This document shows, in pieces, positions 12,705-24,563 of a stretch of DNA of 64,000 nucleotides. The notes beneath the pieces were generated by a model. It made no database searches and was not told where the DNA came from. It was given only the letters and a program-made list of their open reading frames with translations. The stretch is taken from the NCBI GenBank assembly GCA_030762895.1, contig CM061062.1:239568019-239632018 (forward strand). Direction: 5' to 3'. Both the position numbers and the translations under genes were made by a program. Within the stretch, counting starts at the first letter, position 1. Every line of letters begins with the position of its first letter. This DNA is from Sophora flavescens (taxonomy: Eukaryota; Streptophyta; Magnoliopsida; Fabales; Fabaceae).

Positions 12705-14836
12705 TTTCTATAGAAGTTGGTTTGGTGTGATTTGAAGTTATAAATAAAAAGTTATGAAGTTTTAAGTAAATAAGGATCTTTTTGCAATTAATGAAAGTTT
12801 AGGGACTAAACTGAAATTTTCAAAAATTTATGTAATTGGACAGTTAGAGACTGTTTTTCATACCTATCTAAGTGTTCTCAAACTCCGAATGAGTTTTGGA
12901 CTATTAGAAATTAAAATCGTTGAAAAAGAAATTACGCGATTTACAAACTTAACGACGTTCGATCAAAATTTTAGGAATTTCGTATAAATGGAGAGAAAGA
13001 TGTAAAATCAGTGTTTCAACATCTTCACATGAGTATTATAACCTATGAAAGTAATATATTTGAGGTGAAGAATCATATTCTAAAAAGTATGGCTTTTGGG
13101 CCTGAATTCAGTAAAAAGCGGTGAAACCGTCGTCTAGCATTTTTAAAGATTTTCGAGAAAATATTTTGGGAAATTGATACCTTTGTATTTTTTTTATGAA
13201 AATTGTTATTAAAATTGATTTGATTTTATCTAAATGTTTTGGTTTTAATCCAAAAGGATTTTAGTCTTCAAAGACGAACATTTACAGTAAAATGTAAAAA
13301 CCCAAGTCATGAACGACTTAGTGAAAATACAAACTTAATAATTTATGATGTAGGGTGGAACAAGACCTTATGTCGTAAAGTATGGATAATTCATTATTCG
13401 CATCCACATAAAATTTAATGGACTCAGAATGATTTGTTTTTATTGGAAGCCAAGAAAAAGGCTAAACTAGAAAAGTGCAGAGAAATAATTAATTGGACTT
13501 GTGATCCAATCTCATAATGTGTTAGGACTTTTAATCAAGTACTTTAAGAAATCTTTGCTCAAAGATGAAAGGTTACTTGATAACTTTAGCTTGATGTTAA
13601 GTACCGGTGATTCGGACTTAATAACATCTAGCATCTGATAAAGCACGTTAAAAAGATTCTGATGGAATCAAGATGTCATCCGGTGAATGGATGAGAAGAC
13701 CGCATTTCTGGCAAAGTTTACCTAAACACATAGTGAAACTATGTTCTATAAGGCCGTTGTGCCTAGGAGATTGAGCTAACACTTTAATGCGGGTGCGAAT
13801 TCCGTAGTGACGATCTGGTTGATGCTCGGGGGTGTCAGGGTATGAAATACTCATATAGGCCCAGTTGGTTGCTCCTCTACGGTATGGTGATCTTGCAATA
13901 CACCGACATACTCGACTAGACACTACGTGTTTTCTAGTAGTGTAGGATGTTCACTAAAAAGCCTATGTGCACGTTGCTGACTGATGACACATTTTATTAC
14001 CCAAGGCTGCTGGAATACGAAACAATCCTCCGAACAACTCTCTTCGACTGTTTTTTAAAACCATGGTATAGGAATCAGAGGTTATTCCTCGAGTCTTAGA
14101 TGTCTCCTATCTAGTAAAAACGCCGCCTTGTGATTATGTTTCTGTGAAACATTGTTATTTCTGTTATTTGATGATATAACTGTGTGTTGATAGTTTTACG
14201 TACCCGTGTCTCGTACCACTGGATATCTGCGTTATGTGTAAGATGAATGGGGATCTCACCTGATTTATGTATTTTCTGGTTTTCTGTTCTATTTTACGAT
14301 CGGTGAAGTTGACGACAACACTGTTTCTCCATCACACTCAACTGGAGTTTGAGATGATGTAGAGACATGGACACAATCTCGATGACTTTAGTATAGTGTA
14401 CCTGAGGAGTATACTCATGGCGTGACGGTGTATCATCCATGACTGTTATAGTTATGTAGGGATGACATTCCGTCATTATTTTGTATTGACCAGCATGATA
14501 AGTCGAGTGTCTATGTTATATTTTGTGAAGCTACATCTCCAATACTGTTATTTTTATTTTAAACCTATTTCCAGCTTGTTGTTAATATACTGGCATTGGT
14601 ATTTCCACCATTTTTTGGATATGTCTGTTTATGACTGACAATACTTGGAGCATGGTCTGTAAAATATTTATATATGAGTTGATGATGTATGTTAAAGAAT
14701 ATGTATCATTTATTTACGAAAAGAGAAAGCAAAAAGTAAACCCGTATTTTTGGTCAAACATAATTATTTTCCGCTTTACTCGATCTCATAAAATAGAAAA
14801 GTCACAGACAATGTAGCACCCGAGAAGGGTGTTACA
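12705..14836 (-). repeat. LTR-like fragment, copy 2
   Basis: It matches copy 1 from 9900 onwards, including TTAACGACGTTCG.TCAAA, AAACCGTCGT, AGGCCGTTGTGCCTAGGAG and GGGGTGTCAGGGTATGAAATA. The right terminus reads TGTAACACCCTTCTCGGGTG on the minus strand. The left end is abrupt, so the LTR 3' part is missing. The family is probably Ty3/gypsy, but without internal sequence this is inference. Confidence 0.65.
13648..13923 (-). other. Short open frame shared by LTR-like copies 1 and 2 (copy 2)
   Basis: A 91-codon frame whose first two thirds match the frame at 10851-11099 (RGATNWAYMSISYPDTP, SPRHNGL). The function is unknown and it may be non-coding. Confidence 0.25.
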
Positions 14837-15477
14837 GTGTCGAGTATATGATTGTTATGATAAACTCTTATTATTAGTAACTCACCCTTGCTATGTACAT
14901 GTGGAAGACCTTATGGTATTTGTGGATATGTGTACAGTTTTGTATCAACGGTAGTCTAGATCATCATGAGTCCATGAGAATTGAAGATTATGATGATAAC
15001 AATTAACGATGTGTGAACTGTTGTGGGCAAGACCCTGTTTTTCTCTCATACCACTTATAGGAGTGAATTACAAAGCCTTGTTTTCGTGGTATCCGATGAT
15101 GGGGATGACGTTGGAGAATTTCCCAACAGACATCTCTGGGTTTTGACCAGCTGTGGAGTCATCTTTTTGGTGTAAGGGTTTTGGAGTCTTTTCAAAGTAT
15201 TTATTATGGTCTGTTATGGCTATTTAAAAACTTGTACACCTCGGCGAGTAAAATGTATTAATGATTCTGTGGAGGTTTATACTGTGATATATGTATTATG
15301 ATTTTATTTTCTTGCCATGACGTCTGTAATATTCGTATTGTAAGAAAAATTTTAGACCCGCATTTTCGAACATAATTATATACCTAATTTACTTTCTGAA
15401 AGCAACCAACACTATTTTATTTTATTATTTATGTTTTTCCATATCGAGTTGAAATATAGCGACGAGGGGGTGTTACA
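14837..15477 (-). repeat. Third LTR-terminus fragment
   Basis: The right end reads TGTAACACCCCCTCGTCGCT on the minus strand, again an LTR-start signature, but the body does not match the two copies to the left. It abuts copy 2 directly, so it may be the target into which copy 2 inserted. Confidence 0.5.
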
Positions 15478-16330
15478 ATACATATTATCACATAACAATT
15501 CTAAAATGAAATTTAACAGAAATTGCCATATAAATTAACATAATATCATTCACAATGTCATAGAATAATTTTTTTCGCACCATAAACCCAAAAGGTAGAA
15601 CATAGAACTATTAATTTAAGATACTCATTTAAAATATGCTACAGCCTCATGAGTCATGACTGAGGAATATCAACTATCGTGACCTTAACTACCTATTAAT
15701 TTTGTAATCTAAAAAAAGAATGGGTACAAGTATCTCAATACCCACTCTCCCCCTATTAGCAAGCGGGTAGCAAAAATATCCAATTATTTTACTCACATGT
15801 ACCCATTAAGATACCCGCCCCATGCCCTTTGTGATTTTTATCCATGAATATCCACGGGTACTGATAAAATTGTCATCCCTAAATATGACAGTGTTAGATG
15901 AAAACTTATAGAAAGGTTAATGAAGTTAATTAGTATTTGAAAATATAGAGAACTAACATGACACTAATAAAAATTATGAAGCCAAGTTCAACAAAATAAT
16001 TAAGATAGCTGACAAAAAGAATATATATAACCAATTGGCCAAAAATAATTGGCTAAACCAGTAGGATCAAACAACAAAGGTCTAAAGGTTTCGAATTTGA
16101 TTCGGTGTAATTTTTCGTAGGTATGTAATTTTTAAATACTAATGTAAACTTTCTAAAATTAGGAGGAAAAAAACTTTCAAGCCATGCCTATGGAGATTTC
16201 TCATGGAATTATGATTTTAAATTTGTTTATAAAATGATAATTAATTTTGATTTCCTTAATTAATAGAATACCATATATAGAGCATCCATTGCTTATATTC
16301 AATTTTTAGCCCCACCATTCAGCTTAAGTA
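15478..16330. other. Non-coding AT-rich interval
   Basis: No coding domain, RNA gene or clear repeat boundary is seen. The stretch 15720-15880 contains several versions of GGGTA(T/C)CCA-like words in both orientations, resembling dispersed plant repeat debris. Confidence 0.4.
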
Positions 16331-17985
16331 AATATTTTTTTTAGTAAAAGAGAGTTAATGTGCAAAGGCATCGTAATAAGGAAAAATATTCCAACTAGGT
16401 TGGCACCTTAATCGCCATCTATCATTTGCAGTTCATTAACAAATTTATTTTTAGAAAATGATAAAAGAATACCAAAAAAGTATGGGGGACCAAACTAAAA
16501 CCCATGCTTAGAATAGGAAAATAAAGAAAATCTAAACATTGGAAGACCGAACCTATTGTGGTTAAAGTCCTCCAAAATAAAACTAGGTGCAGTATCCCAC
16601 CAAGTGAAACATTGGCTAGATAAACCATAAGAGGCTAGTTTATCAGCACTAGTATTTCCCTCCCTATAGATGCGAGATACTCTAAAAGGCATCATTTTAG
16701 TCAAACAAATAAAATTTCTCCATCTATTTTTCAGCCTTTAAGGAACTATGTTAACATTGGAGAAAGCATCAACTACAATTTTTGAATCACATTCCAACCA
16801 CAACTTACTCCAATTTCTCTTGAAAGCAATTTCAATAGATAGAATATATAGCAGTTGTGATTTCAGCATATAGAGAGGAGGAAATGCTAATGTAATATGA
16901 GAAGCAACCTAAAATTTCATCTCTCATGCCTCTAAAAATATCACCACGAGAAGCATGCCCTGGGTTCCATTTTGAAGCCCCATCAGAGTTGCATTTTATC
17001 CATTAACAGAGGGGAGGATGCCAGCGGACTTCAATGATCTTAGGAGACTTTGAAGTGTGGCCAACTACTGGAAACGACTTTAGGATTAGAAAATCATCTA
17101 GGGAATTAGACATGGAGCCTCTAGAGGTCCTACCTGATAATTTAGCTGCTGCATCTATGCAACTAATAGCATAGTTGAGGGACAAATGCCTATCACTAAA
17201 TCTAAATTGGTTTATGCAAAACCAAATATACCAAAAATAGTGAATAATACTTGATTTCAGTACATCACTCACCTGTGAGCACCGATTTTTGCTACAATAG
17301 GGAATCACTATTTTAAAAGCAGATAAATCAACATCACATCACAACATAGAGGAAAGCCAAGACCAAATTCTGCTTGGAAAACCACATATGAGAAAGAGGA
17401 TATCCGAGGACTCATCTGTTATAACCCAAAGGCTACAAACAGAAACAATGATCACTCCTCTTAGGTTTAGATTTTCATCAGTTGGCAGTTTATTCTGTAA
17501 GAATGTCCGTAGACAAAATGATCTTGATGGAGAAATGGTAGAAGTCCATATTAATTTACCCCAACAAACAGCCTGAGCATCATGATTAAGATAAATGTAT
17601 GCATTCTTAAATCTTACAGCACCACTATCATTATGCTTCAAAATTAAGCAATCCTCACCATAATCAATGGGAATGTGCATACTGTTTATTTCAGCAAACA
17701 GATCAGGGGACTTAAAGGCTAAAACGGAAGGAATAGACCATGAGTTACCAACCATGAAATCAGTGACTTTAGCCTTTAAGGAATCCTGAATAGCCACATG
17801 AAATTGCAGCACATATACAACTGTTTTAGATGAATGAAAAAGCCAATTGTCTGTCCAGAAGTTGATGGAATCACCACTACTAATATGCCAACTGCTCTAT
17901 TCTTAACAGTTTCTATGTAGAGCTTCAAACAAGGCCCAATGGAGGCTTTTAGAAAAGATATTTTATCTCTGTGTATATTTCTTTT
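16331..17985 (-). pseudogene. LINE (non-LTR retroelement) 3' end: zinc-binding domain and RNase H
   Basis: Read on the minus strand, it starts with the C-terminal tail of LINE ORF2 (SSGDSINFWTDNWL). It continues with the zf-RVT region at about 17570-17340 (WGKLIWTSTISPSRSF...NKLPTDENLNLRG), a linker (RWHPPLC.WIKCNSDG) and a plant-type RNase H. The RNase H acidic residues are visible in CNSDGASKWNPG, YAEI, LECDSKIVVDAF and REGNTSADKLAS. There are at least two frameshifts (near 17890 and 16850) and several stops. The T-run at 16333-16341 could mark the poly(A) tail. The upstream reverse transcriptase and endonuclease are absent, as in 5'-truncated LINEs. The left limit is approximate. Confidence 0.82.
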
Positions 17986-18078
17986 CTTGCTTGCAAAAAT
18001 ATTTTAAGAAAAGGCTTTTAGAAAAACTGTTAAGAAACATAATTCAACCCACCTTCTTGTGTTTCCCTGTGTCAACTT
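17986..18078 (+). repeat. 5' LTR remnant of outer copia (last 95 bp or so)
   Basis: The end AATTCAACCCACCTTCTTGTG resembles the LTR ends of copia-D and copia-2 (AATTCAACCCCCCTTCTCGTG and similar) and precedes the primer site. The rest of the LTR is missing next to the LINE; the junction is approximate. Confidence 0.6.
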
Positions 18079-18082
18079 TAGT

Positions 18083-18094
18083 TGGTATCGGAGC
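18083..18094 (+). other. Primer binding site of outer copia, tRNA-iMet type
   Basis: TGGTATCGGAGC, one mismatch from the iMet complement TGGTATCAGAGC, placed between LTR end and gag start. Confidence 0.85.
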
Positions 18095-18151
18095 TCAGTC
18101 TCGAAAGGGTTGAGCATCTAACAAGTGCTGAGGGAGTACGGTCCAGCAAGC

Positions 18152-18289
18152 ATGGATACAGAAGGACAAGCAATCAACAAACCTCCACTCTTTGATGGTA
18201 GTGATTATGACTACTGGAAAAAGAGAATGGTGGCTTTTTTTGATCCACATAATTTGTATATTGGGAGCTGATTGAAACTGGCTACACTG
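18152..18289 (+). pseudogene. Gag N-terminus of outer copia, cut by copia-2
   Basis: The ATG at 18152 opens MDTEGQAINKPPLFDG followed by YDYWKKRM, the DUF4219-type start of SIRE/Ty1-copia gag. A one-base loss near 18262 puts the frame out before WELIETGY. Copia-2 interrupts it at 18289/18290 and gag resumes at 26121. Confidence 0.87.
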
Positions 18290-18617
18290 TGTAAGACTCA
18301 ATGACTTAGAGATTTTGATATATGACAAATACAATTTAATGTGTATGCAAGTGTTTTAGTGTCAAATTGTAAAGACAGGTATCAAGCAGCGATCAACAAG
18401 TTCATTAAGCAAATTCAAGGAAAATATTCAAGGAAGAACTTGAAGAAATCAAAAGAGCTACACGGAGGAATCAAAGAGCAAAGACAAAGATCAAGGAATC
18501 ATCAAGACCACCTTAAAAGAGAATGTTAGATTTAAGTCTTGCACGAAAAAAATCAATTTTCACAACCAGCATTAAAAGGAATAAGTTTTCATTAATGAAA
18601 ATGATTTTTTGAAATAA

Positions 18618-18992
18618 GAAGCGCTCGTCCAACGAAGTAATAGAAGTGCTCGTCCAACACAAGTGATAGAAGCGCTCGTCCAACACAAGTAATAGAAGCG
18701 CTCGTCCAACACAAGTAATAGAAGTGCTCGTCCACTGAAGTGATACAAGTGCTCGTCCACTAAAGTGATAGAAGTGCTCGTCCACTAAAGTGACACAAGC
18801 ACTTGTACACTAAAGTGATAGAAGTGCTCGTCCACTGAAGTGATACAACTGCTCGTCCACTAAAGTGATCAGAAGTGCTCATCCACTAAAGTGATACAAG
18901 CGCCCATCCACTAAAGTGACAGAAGTGCTCATCCACTAAAGTGACAGAAGTGCTCGTCCACACAAGTGATAGAAGCGCTCGTCCACACAAGT
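18618..18992 (+). repeat. 25-bp tandem array in copia-2 5' LTR, about 15 units
   Basis: Unit consensus AAGTGCTCGTCCACTAAAGTGATAG, 25-26 bp. The first four units carry AACACAAGT and the later ones ACTAAAGT, giving two sub-blocks. The units are head to tail with no spacers. The array lies in U3, upstream of the TATA box. Confidence 0.95.
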
Positions 18993-19262
18993 CTTTGGAC
19001 TTGCTAAGTCCTTAATCAGAAGCTCAGTCCAATGGCGTGGCATACGGAGCTTGTCTACTAATTGGAGCTCGTCCAATTACTTTGTGTTTTTAGTACTTTC
19101 GTCTGCTGACGTGGCTAGATGGATGCGCTTACTTTCAAGATGGACGCGAATGCTATAAGAACCGATGTAGAACCTTATTTCAAGAACCAGAATCAAGAAA
19201 AAAGATTCGGTTATCAGATCCAAATCTGTTTTGATTGATCCCAACGACGATAACTTGTTTTC

Positions 19263-19270
19263 TATATAAA
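19263..19270 (+). promoter_or_regulatory. Candidate TATA box, copia-2 5' LTR
   Basis: TTTTCTATATAAAGAGGG, a strong plant TATA consensus, conserved in the 3' LTR at 25158-25165. Confidence 0.7.
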
Positions 19271-20201
19271 GAGGGATCAATGGAACACTTTTTATATATA
19301 TCGATCATAACAATGAACATATCACTCATCATCTTGCTTGAGCTTATTATGAAAAGAGTGTTTCATTCTCATAAGTGCTTCAATTTGTATATCTGACTAT
19401 TGAGAGTTAGGAATCAATTTTTCATTCTATTTGATTGTAAAGAGAGAGGGAGTCTCTCTGAGTGATTAGGGTGAGGTATCCCTAAGGAAGAACATTGAGG
19501 CTCTTCACCAGAGTGTGGTATCTCGAGGTGAAGGAATGCTCTGTGGTGAAAAGGTTTTTCAAGCTACCTGGCTAAAGCTTGTTGTGTTAGTGTGTGAAAA
19601 CCCACAGGTGGAGTGGGGACTGGATGTAGGTCACAGTGGTGGTGACTGAACCAGGATAAATCTGGTTGTGTGGTATCTCTAAACTCAAACTCTTTAATTT
19701 CTGTCTTGCACATATAACTGTGATCTTGATGTTCTAAGTATTCAATTGATATCAGTTCTTGATCTGCATAATCAGTATTGAACCTTGAGTAAATTGTAAT
19801 AATAACTGTGTATTCAATTCTATTATCAAGGATCAATATTTGAATTGAATCTTGCATCATATACTGAAACTGAAACCTGCAAGTTTGTTCTTGATTGTTA
19901 ATGCTTGTATATGAAACTTGCATAACTTGTTCTTAATCTTTAAAGGCTTAATCAATTTCTGTATTTTGTTATTACTGAATTTTGAACCTGAACCTATTTT
20001 GTAATCTATTAATTCTGAATTAATCTTTCTTATCCTCATCACCTTCTATTCAAGATTTTATATAAACCCTTCATTGATTTTGTAAAAGATCTTGAGGCCA
20101 CAAATATGAAAATAAAGTTTTGTGAAAAGTTTTTAAGAGGGAAATATTTTAAGAAAACTCAATTCACCCCCATCTTGAGTCGTTGAAGCCAAAACAACAA
20201 T

Positions 20202-20213
20202 TGGCATCAGAGC
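20202..20213 (+). other. Primer binding site of copia-2
   Basis: TGGCATCAGAGC, one mismatch from the iMet tRNA complement, two bases after the LTR. Confidence 0.88.
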
Positions 20214-20248
20214 TAAACTCTTAAGTTTGGCTTAATAGCTATAAGAGT

Positions 20249-21710
20249 ATGGCTTCCAATGACTGTTTGAATGAAGGGGGCTATCCTTGCACGCCCTCCT
20301 GCCTTCAATGGATCTGAGTATATCTATTGGAAGGAAAGAATGGTAATCTTTCTTGAGGCAGCAGACGTTGACATATGGGATGCAGTAGAAAATGGACCAT
20401 TTGTCCCCTCCACTATATATTCTAATGGTGCTCCAAGAAATAAGCCTAAAACTGAATGGAATGAGGATGTTAAGAAAAGAGTTCAATATAATGCACACGC
20501 TAAGAATATTATAACATCTGCTTTAAGCCGTGATGAGTTTTTCAGGGTTTCAAATTGCAAATCAGCAAAGGAGATGTGGGATACATTGCAAGTAACATAT
20601 GAAGGAACCACATATGTCAAAAGATCAAGAATGAACACCCTGACACATGAATATGAGTTATTTAGAATGAAGCGAGGAGAACCTATGACTGAAATGAAAA
20701 AGAGATTCACTCACATTGTCAATCAACTTGCTGGTCTTGGAAAAGCTATATCAAATGAGGATCAAATTAACAAAGTAATGAGATGCTTGAGCAGGGAATG
20801 GCAACCTAAAGTCACTGTAATCTCAGAATCTGGAGACCCCTCATCAATGACCATTGCCATATTGTTTGGAAATTACAAGAACATGAATTGGAGTTGAACA
20901 GACTGAATGAGAGTGAAGAAACTGATAGAAGAAAAAAGGGATTGGCTCTGAAATCACAAGTCAGAGAAGTAGAAGACAATGATGATGATGATTCAACACA
21001 AGAGGCAGAATCTGAAGAAGAGATGGGAATGCTAGTTAGAAAATTCAAGAAGTTCCTAATGAAGAAAGGCAACTTCAAAAGAAAGTCATCCACTTTTTAA
21101 AGGAGAAATTTCAGCAAAGGTGACAACTCCTCCAACAACATCACATGCTATGAACGTGGAAAGATTGGCCACATGAAGCTTGACTGCCCAAAACTGTAAA
21201 AGAAGGACAAAACAGAAAAGTTTGACTCAAAGGACAAAAAGTGGAGAAAGCCAAGAAAGGCCTACATTGCTTGGGATGATAATGATCTAGAATCCACTGA
21301 AGAATCTGAATCCGAATCTGAGGAGGCAAACCTGTGTTTGATGGCCTGTAATCATAGTGATACCAGAAAATGAAGTAAGTTCTAATTATCAACCTTCTTA
21401 TGATGAATTGTAAAATGCTTTTGAAGAACTTTATAAAGAATCCATTATACTTGCTAGATTGCTAATTAAGTCTAACAAAACCATCACAAGCCTAGAAGAG
21501 AAGAATTCTGTTTTAAACAAAGAGCTAGATGAATTAAAAACAGAAAATTGTGCTGTAAAAGAAAGATTGGCTACTGTTTTGGAACAACCTATACGTGATA
21601 ATTGTCCTAAGTTGGAGAAACATATAAATGATTTGAATGGTGATCTATCAAGAATTACTAGTGATAAAGCCAACTTGAATGCATCACTTGGACAGCAAAA
21701 ATAAATGAAA
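20249..21710 (+). pseudogene. Gag of copia-2 (frameshifted)
   Basis: The ATG at 20249 starts MASNDCLNEG, then shifts frame to LARPPAFNGSEYIYW, the standard start of SIRE gag. The UBN2-type capsid core is open to 20897 (EMWDTLQVTYEGT, YELFRMKRGEPM). After another shift come an acidic stretch and a zinc knuckle, CYERGKIGHMKLDCP, whose second Cys is Arg, so the CCHC site is damaged. A coiled-coil C-terminus follows at 21459-21700 (LEEKNSVLNKELDELKTEN), usual for the long gag of this lineage. At least three frame breaks are present. Confidence 0.88.
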
Positions 21711-22184
21711 AACCAAGTTGACATATTGTATAAAATTGAGAGAAAAAACCTTTAGAAAATTTCATGTTTCTCATTATGCTAATGCGTCACAATATGCTAG
21801 ATGTCGTTATTGCAAAAGAAAAGGTACTTTCTGGAATTGGAGAAATAATTATTCATTGCATATAAGGAAAATATGGGTTCCAAAAGGAACTTTATCATAC
21901 TCTAACCATGAAGGACCCAAGAAGATTTGGGTACCTATAGCACAAACATGAAATTCTGTTTTGTAGGTGTGGTGGAAGGTCAAGACCAAAAATTGAAATC
22001 ATGACATAGAGCCTTCTCCAAACACAAAATGGGTAACAATAAAGAAATAATATTGATTGAATATGTTTTCTAATTATCGCTATTAATGTGTGATTGTGAA
22101 TATTTCTGTGTTGACTTATATATCATTGTATAGTGCGTCTATATTGTTTTACTAAAGTTATTTGATCAATCTTGGAATAATTAT
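21711..22184 (+). other. Deletion junction in copia-2: protease and integrase absent
   Basis: Broken gag-pol linker remains up to about 21950 (the word KIWVP occurs twice). From 21960 to 22180 the sequence is non-coding AT-rich DNA with no DSG protease or integrase motif. RT starts immediately afterwards. About 2 kb of pol is missing compared with the outer copia. Confidence 0.75.
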
Positions 22185-23738
22185 ATGGCATTTGTGTCTC
22201 AAGTAGAACCTAAGAACATAGATGATGCTATAATTGATGAACAATGGATGATGGTTATGCAAGATGAGTTAAACCAGTTTGAAAGAAACCAAGTTTGGAA
22301 ACTAGTGCCTAAACCCAAGAACTGTAAAGTAATAGGTCCAAAATGGGTTTTTAGGAATAAAATAGATGAAAATGGTATATTTGTAAGAAACAAGTCTAGA
22401 TTGGTAGCCAAAGAGTATAACCAAGAAGAAGGCTTAGATTAAGATGAAATATATGCACCAGTAGCAAGATTAGAAGCTATAAGAATGCTACTTGCTTATG
22501 CTTGCATAATTGGATTTAAATTGTATCAAATGGATGTTAAGAGTGCTTTCTTAAATAGATTTATACAAGAGGAAGTGTATGTTGGTCAACCACCTGGTTT
22601 TGAGAATAATGAATTGCCTAACCATGTTTATAAACTGTCTAAAGCACTATATGGCTTAAAGCAAGCTCCTAGAGCTTGGTATGAAAGGTTAAGTAATTTT
22701 CTCATTGAAAAATGATTTAAAAGAGGTAAAGTTCACACAACTTTGTTCACTAAGAAAAAAGTACACAACATTTTACTTGTACAAATAAATGTGGATGATA
22801 TAATTTTTGGTGCCACTAATGAGCATTTGTGCAATGAGTTTGCAAGTCTTATGCAGAGTGAGTTTGAAATATCAATGATGGGTGAGATGAACTTTTTCCT
22901 TGGACTGCAAATAAAGCAAACTGAAAATGGAACCTTTGTTAGCAAAACCAAGTACTACAATGAATTGATCAAGAAGTTTGGCATGGAAAATGCTAAGGAG
23001 ATGGCTACTCCAATGAGTACCTCCTGTTATCTGGACAAGGATGAGCAAGGTAAACCTGTTGATGTTTCTAAATTCAGAGGTATGATAGGCTCACTACTTT
23101 ATCTTACTGCTAGTAGGCCAGATATCATGTTTAGTGTATGCATGTGTGCTAGGTATCAAACAAATCCAAAAGAATCACACTTAACAACAGTTAAAAGGAT
23201 AATTAAGTATCTGTTAGGAACAAAAGACACGGGATTATGGTATCCCAAGGGAGCTACATGTACTTTAATTAGCTATTCAGACTCTGACTTTACTGGTTGT
23301 AAACTAGATAGAAAGAGTACTAGTGGAACTTGCCATTTACTAGGAAACTCATTAGTATCATGGTTCTATAAGAAACAATGTAGTGTGGCTTTATCCACTG
23401 CAGAGGTTGAATCTGTAGCAGCTGGTAGCTGTTGTGCACAGGTTTTATGGATGAAATAACAATTAGTTGATTATGGTGTGCAACTAAACCAAGTTCCTAT
23501 TAGATGTGACAATACAAGTGCAATTAACCTAACTAAGAATCCCAATATGCACTCTAGAACTAAACACATAGAAATCAAACATCATTTCATTAGAGACCAT
23601 ATTCAAAGTAGAGAAATTTAGATTGAATATGTTGATACAACTAAACAACTTGCTGATATTTTTACCAAGCCCTTGAACAGGGAAATCTTCTTTTTCATTA
23701 GAAGAGAATTGGGCATAATTGATCAATCCTATATCTAA
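22185..23738 (+). pseudogene. Reverse transcriptase and RNase H of copia-2
   Basis: One frame runs to the final TAA at 23736-23738, after an early shift near 22445. RT motifs include KWVFRNKIDENG, QMDVKSAFLN and YGLKQAPRAWYERL. The catalytic motif reads NVDD instead of YVDD (22795), which should impair activity. GMIGSLLYLTASRPDI and the RNase H words SDSDFTGC, STAEVESV and FTKPLN follow. Stops occur at 22440, 22713, 23457 and about 23620. The 3' end lies 425 bp before the polypurine tract, and no env-like ORF is left. Confidence 0.93.
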
Positions 23739-24162
23739 TCTCTAAAAAAAAATAAAAGAAAATCAAAAAAGGAACAATTTTAGATGGACGTGTTTTTTTA
23801 TTTATCCCCGCACCTATATCTCTATCATGAACAATTTTATATGCTATGTTTGAATGTTTAAATGCTTGCCTTCTCTCTTGCTTTGAATGTTTCTTTTCTT
23901 TACCTTTTTGATAATGCCAAAAGGGGGAGGAAAATTATGATATAGAGAAAGGGATAATAACAAATTACACATGCATATGTTGAGGGGGAGCTTATAAGCT
24001 TACATGATTAAGGGGGAGAAAATCAAATTCTGCTCGGATAATATATTTTTTTACTTTGATATACTTCTTCTCTAATACCATGATATAAATCTATCAAAAA
24101 CACTTAGTGTCTGCTACACTTATACTCTGATCTTATAATTTGTTAGAAGATTTCTCATAATC
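23739..24162 (+). other. 3' untranslated region of copia-2
   Basis: No coding content is seen. Several purine runs (AAAAGGGGGAGG near 23920, TGAGGGGGAGC near 23980, TAAGGGGGAGA near 24010) resemble extra polypurine tracts ahead of the main one. Confidence 0.7.
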
Positions 24163-24174
24163 AAAAAGGGGGAG
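24163..24174 (+). other. Polypurine tract of copia-2
   Basis: AAAAAGGGGGAG, two bases before the 3' LTR. Confidence 0.9.
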
Positions 24175-24563
24175 TTTGTAAGACTCAATGACTTAGAGAT
24201 TTTGATATATGACAAATACAATTTAATGTGTATGCAAGTGTTTTAGTGTCAAATTGCAAAGATAGGTATCAAGCAGTGATCAACAAGTTCATTAAGCAAA
24301 TTCAAGGAAAATATTCAAGAAAGAGCTTGAAGAAATCAAAAGAGCTACATGGAGGAATCAAAGAGCAAAGACAAAGATCAAGGAATCATCAAGACCAAGC
24401 TTAAAGGAGAATTTTAGATTTAAGTCTTAGATGATTTGTAAGAGAAAGAAATCTCTTAGTCACAAAATAACTCAATTAAAAAGATGCATGAAGAAAATCA
24501 ATTTTCATAACCTGCATTAAAATGAATAAGTTTTCGTTAATGAAAATGATTTTTCGCAATAAG

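Larger units (their letters stand above)
18290..20199 (+). repeat. 5' LTR of copia-2
   Basis: 1910 bp from TGTAAGACTC to CAACA. It contains a 25-bp tandem array and a TATA box. It lacks a block of about 60 bp present in the 3' LTR (around 24430-24490). Confidence 0.95.

Noticed and set aside
16422..17812. RNase H region as a stand-alone cellular gene
   Set aside because: It is preceded by LINE zf-RVT sequence in the usual order, has frameshifts and stops, and lacks gene structure.
18513..18785. Minus-strand frame with repeated WTSTSIT/DERF words
   Set aside because: It is the translation of the 25-bp LTR array; the period is not a multiple of three and the strand is antisense to the element.
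18618..18992. CRISPR-like regular repeats
   Set aside because: Units are contiguous 25-bp tandem repeats with no unique spacers, lie in an LTR, and the DNA is plant.
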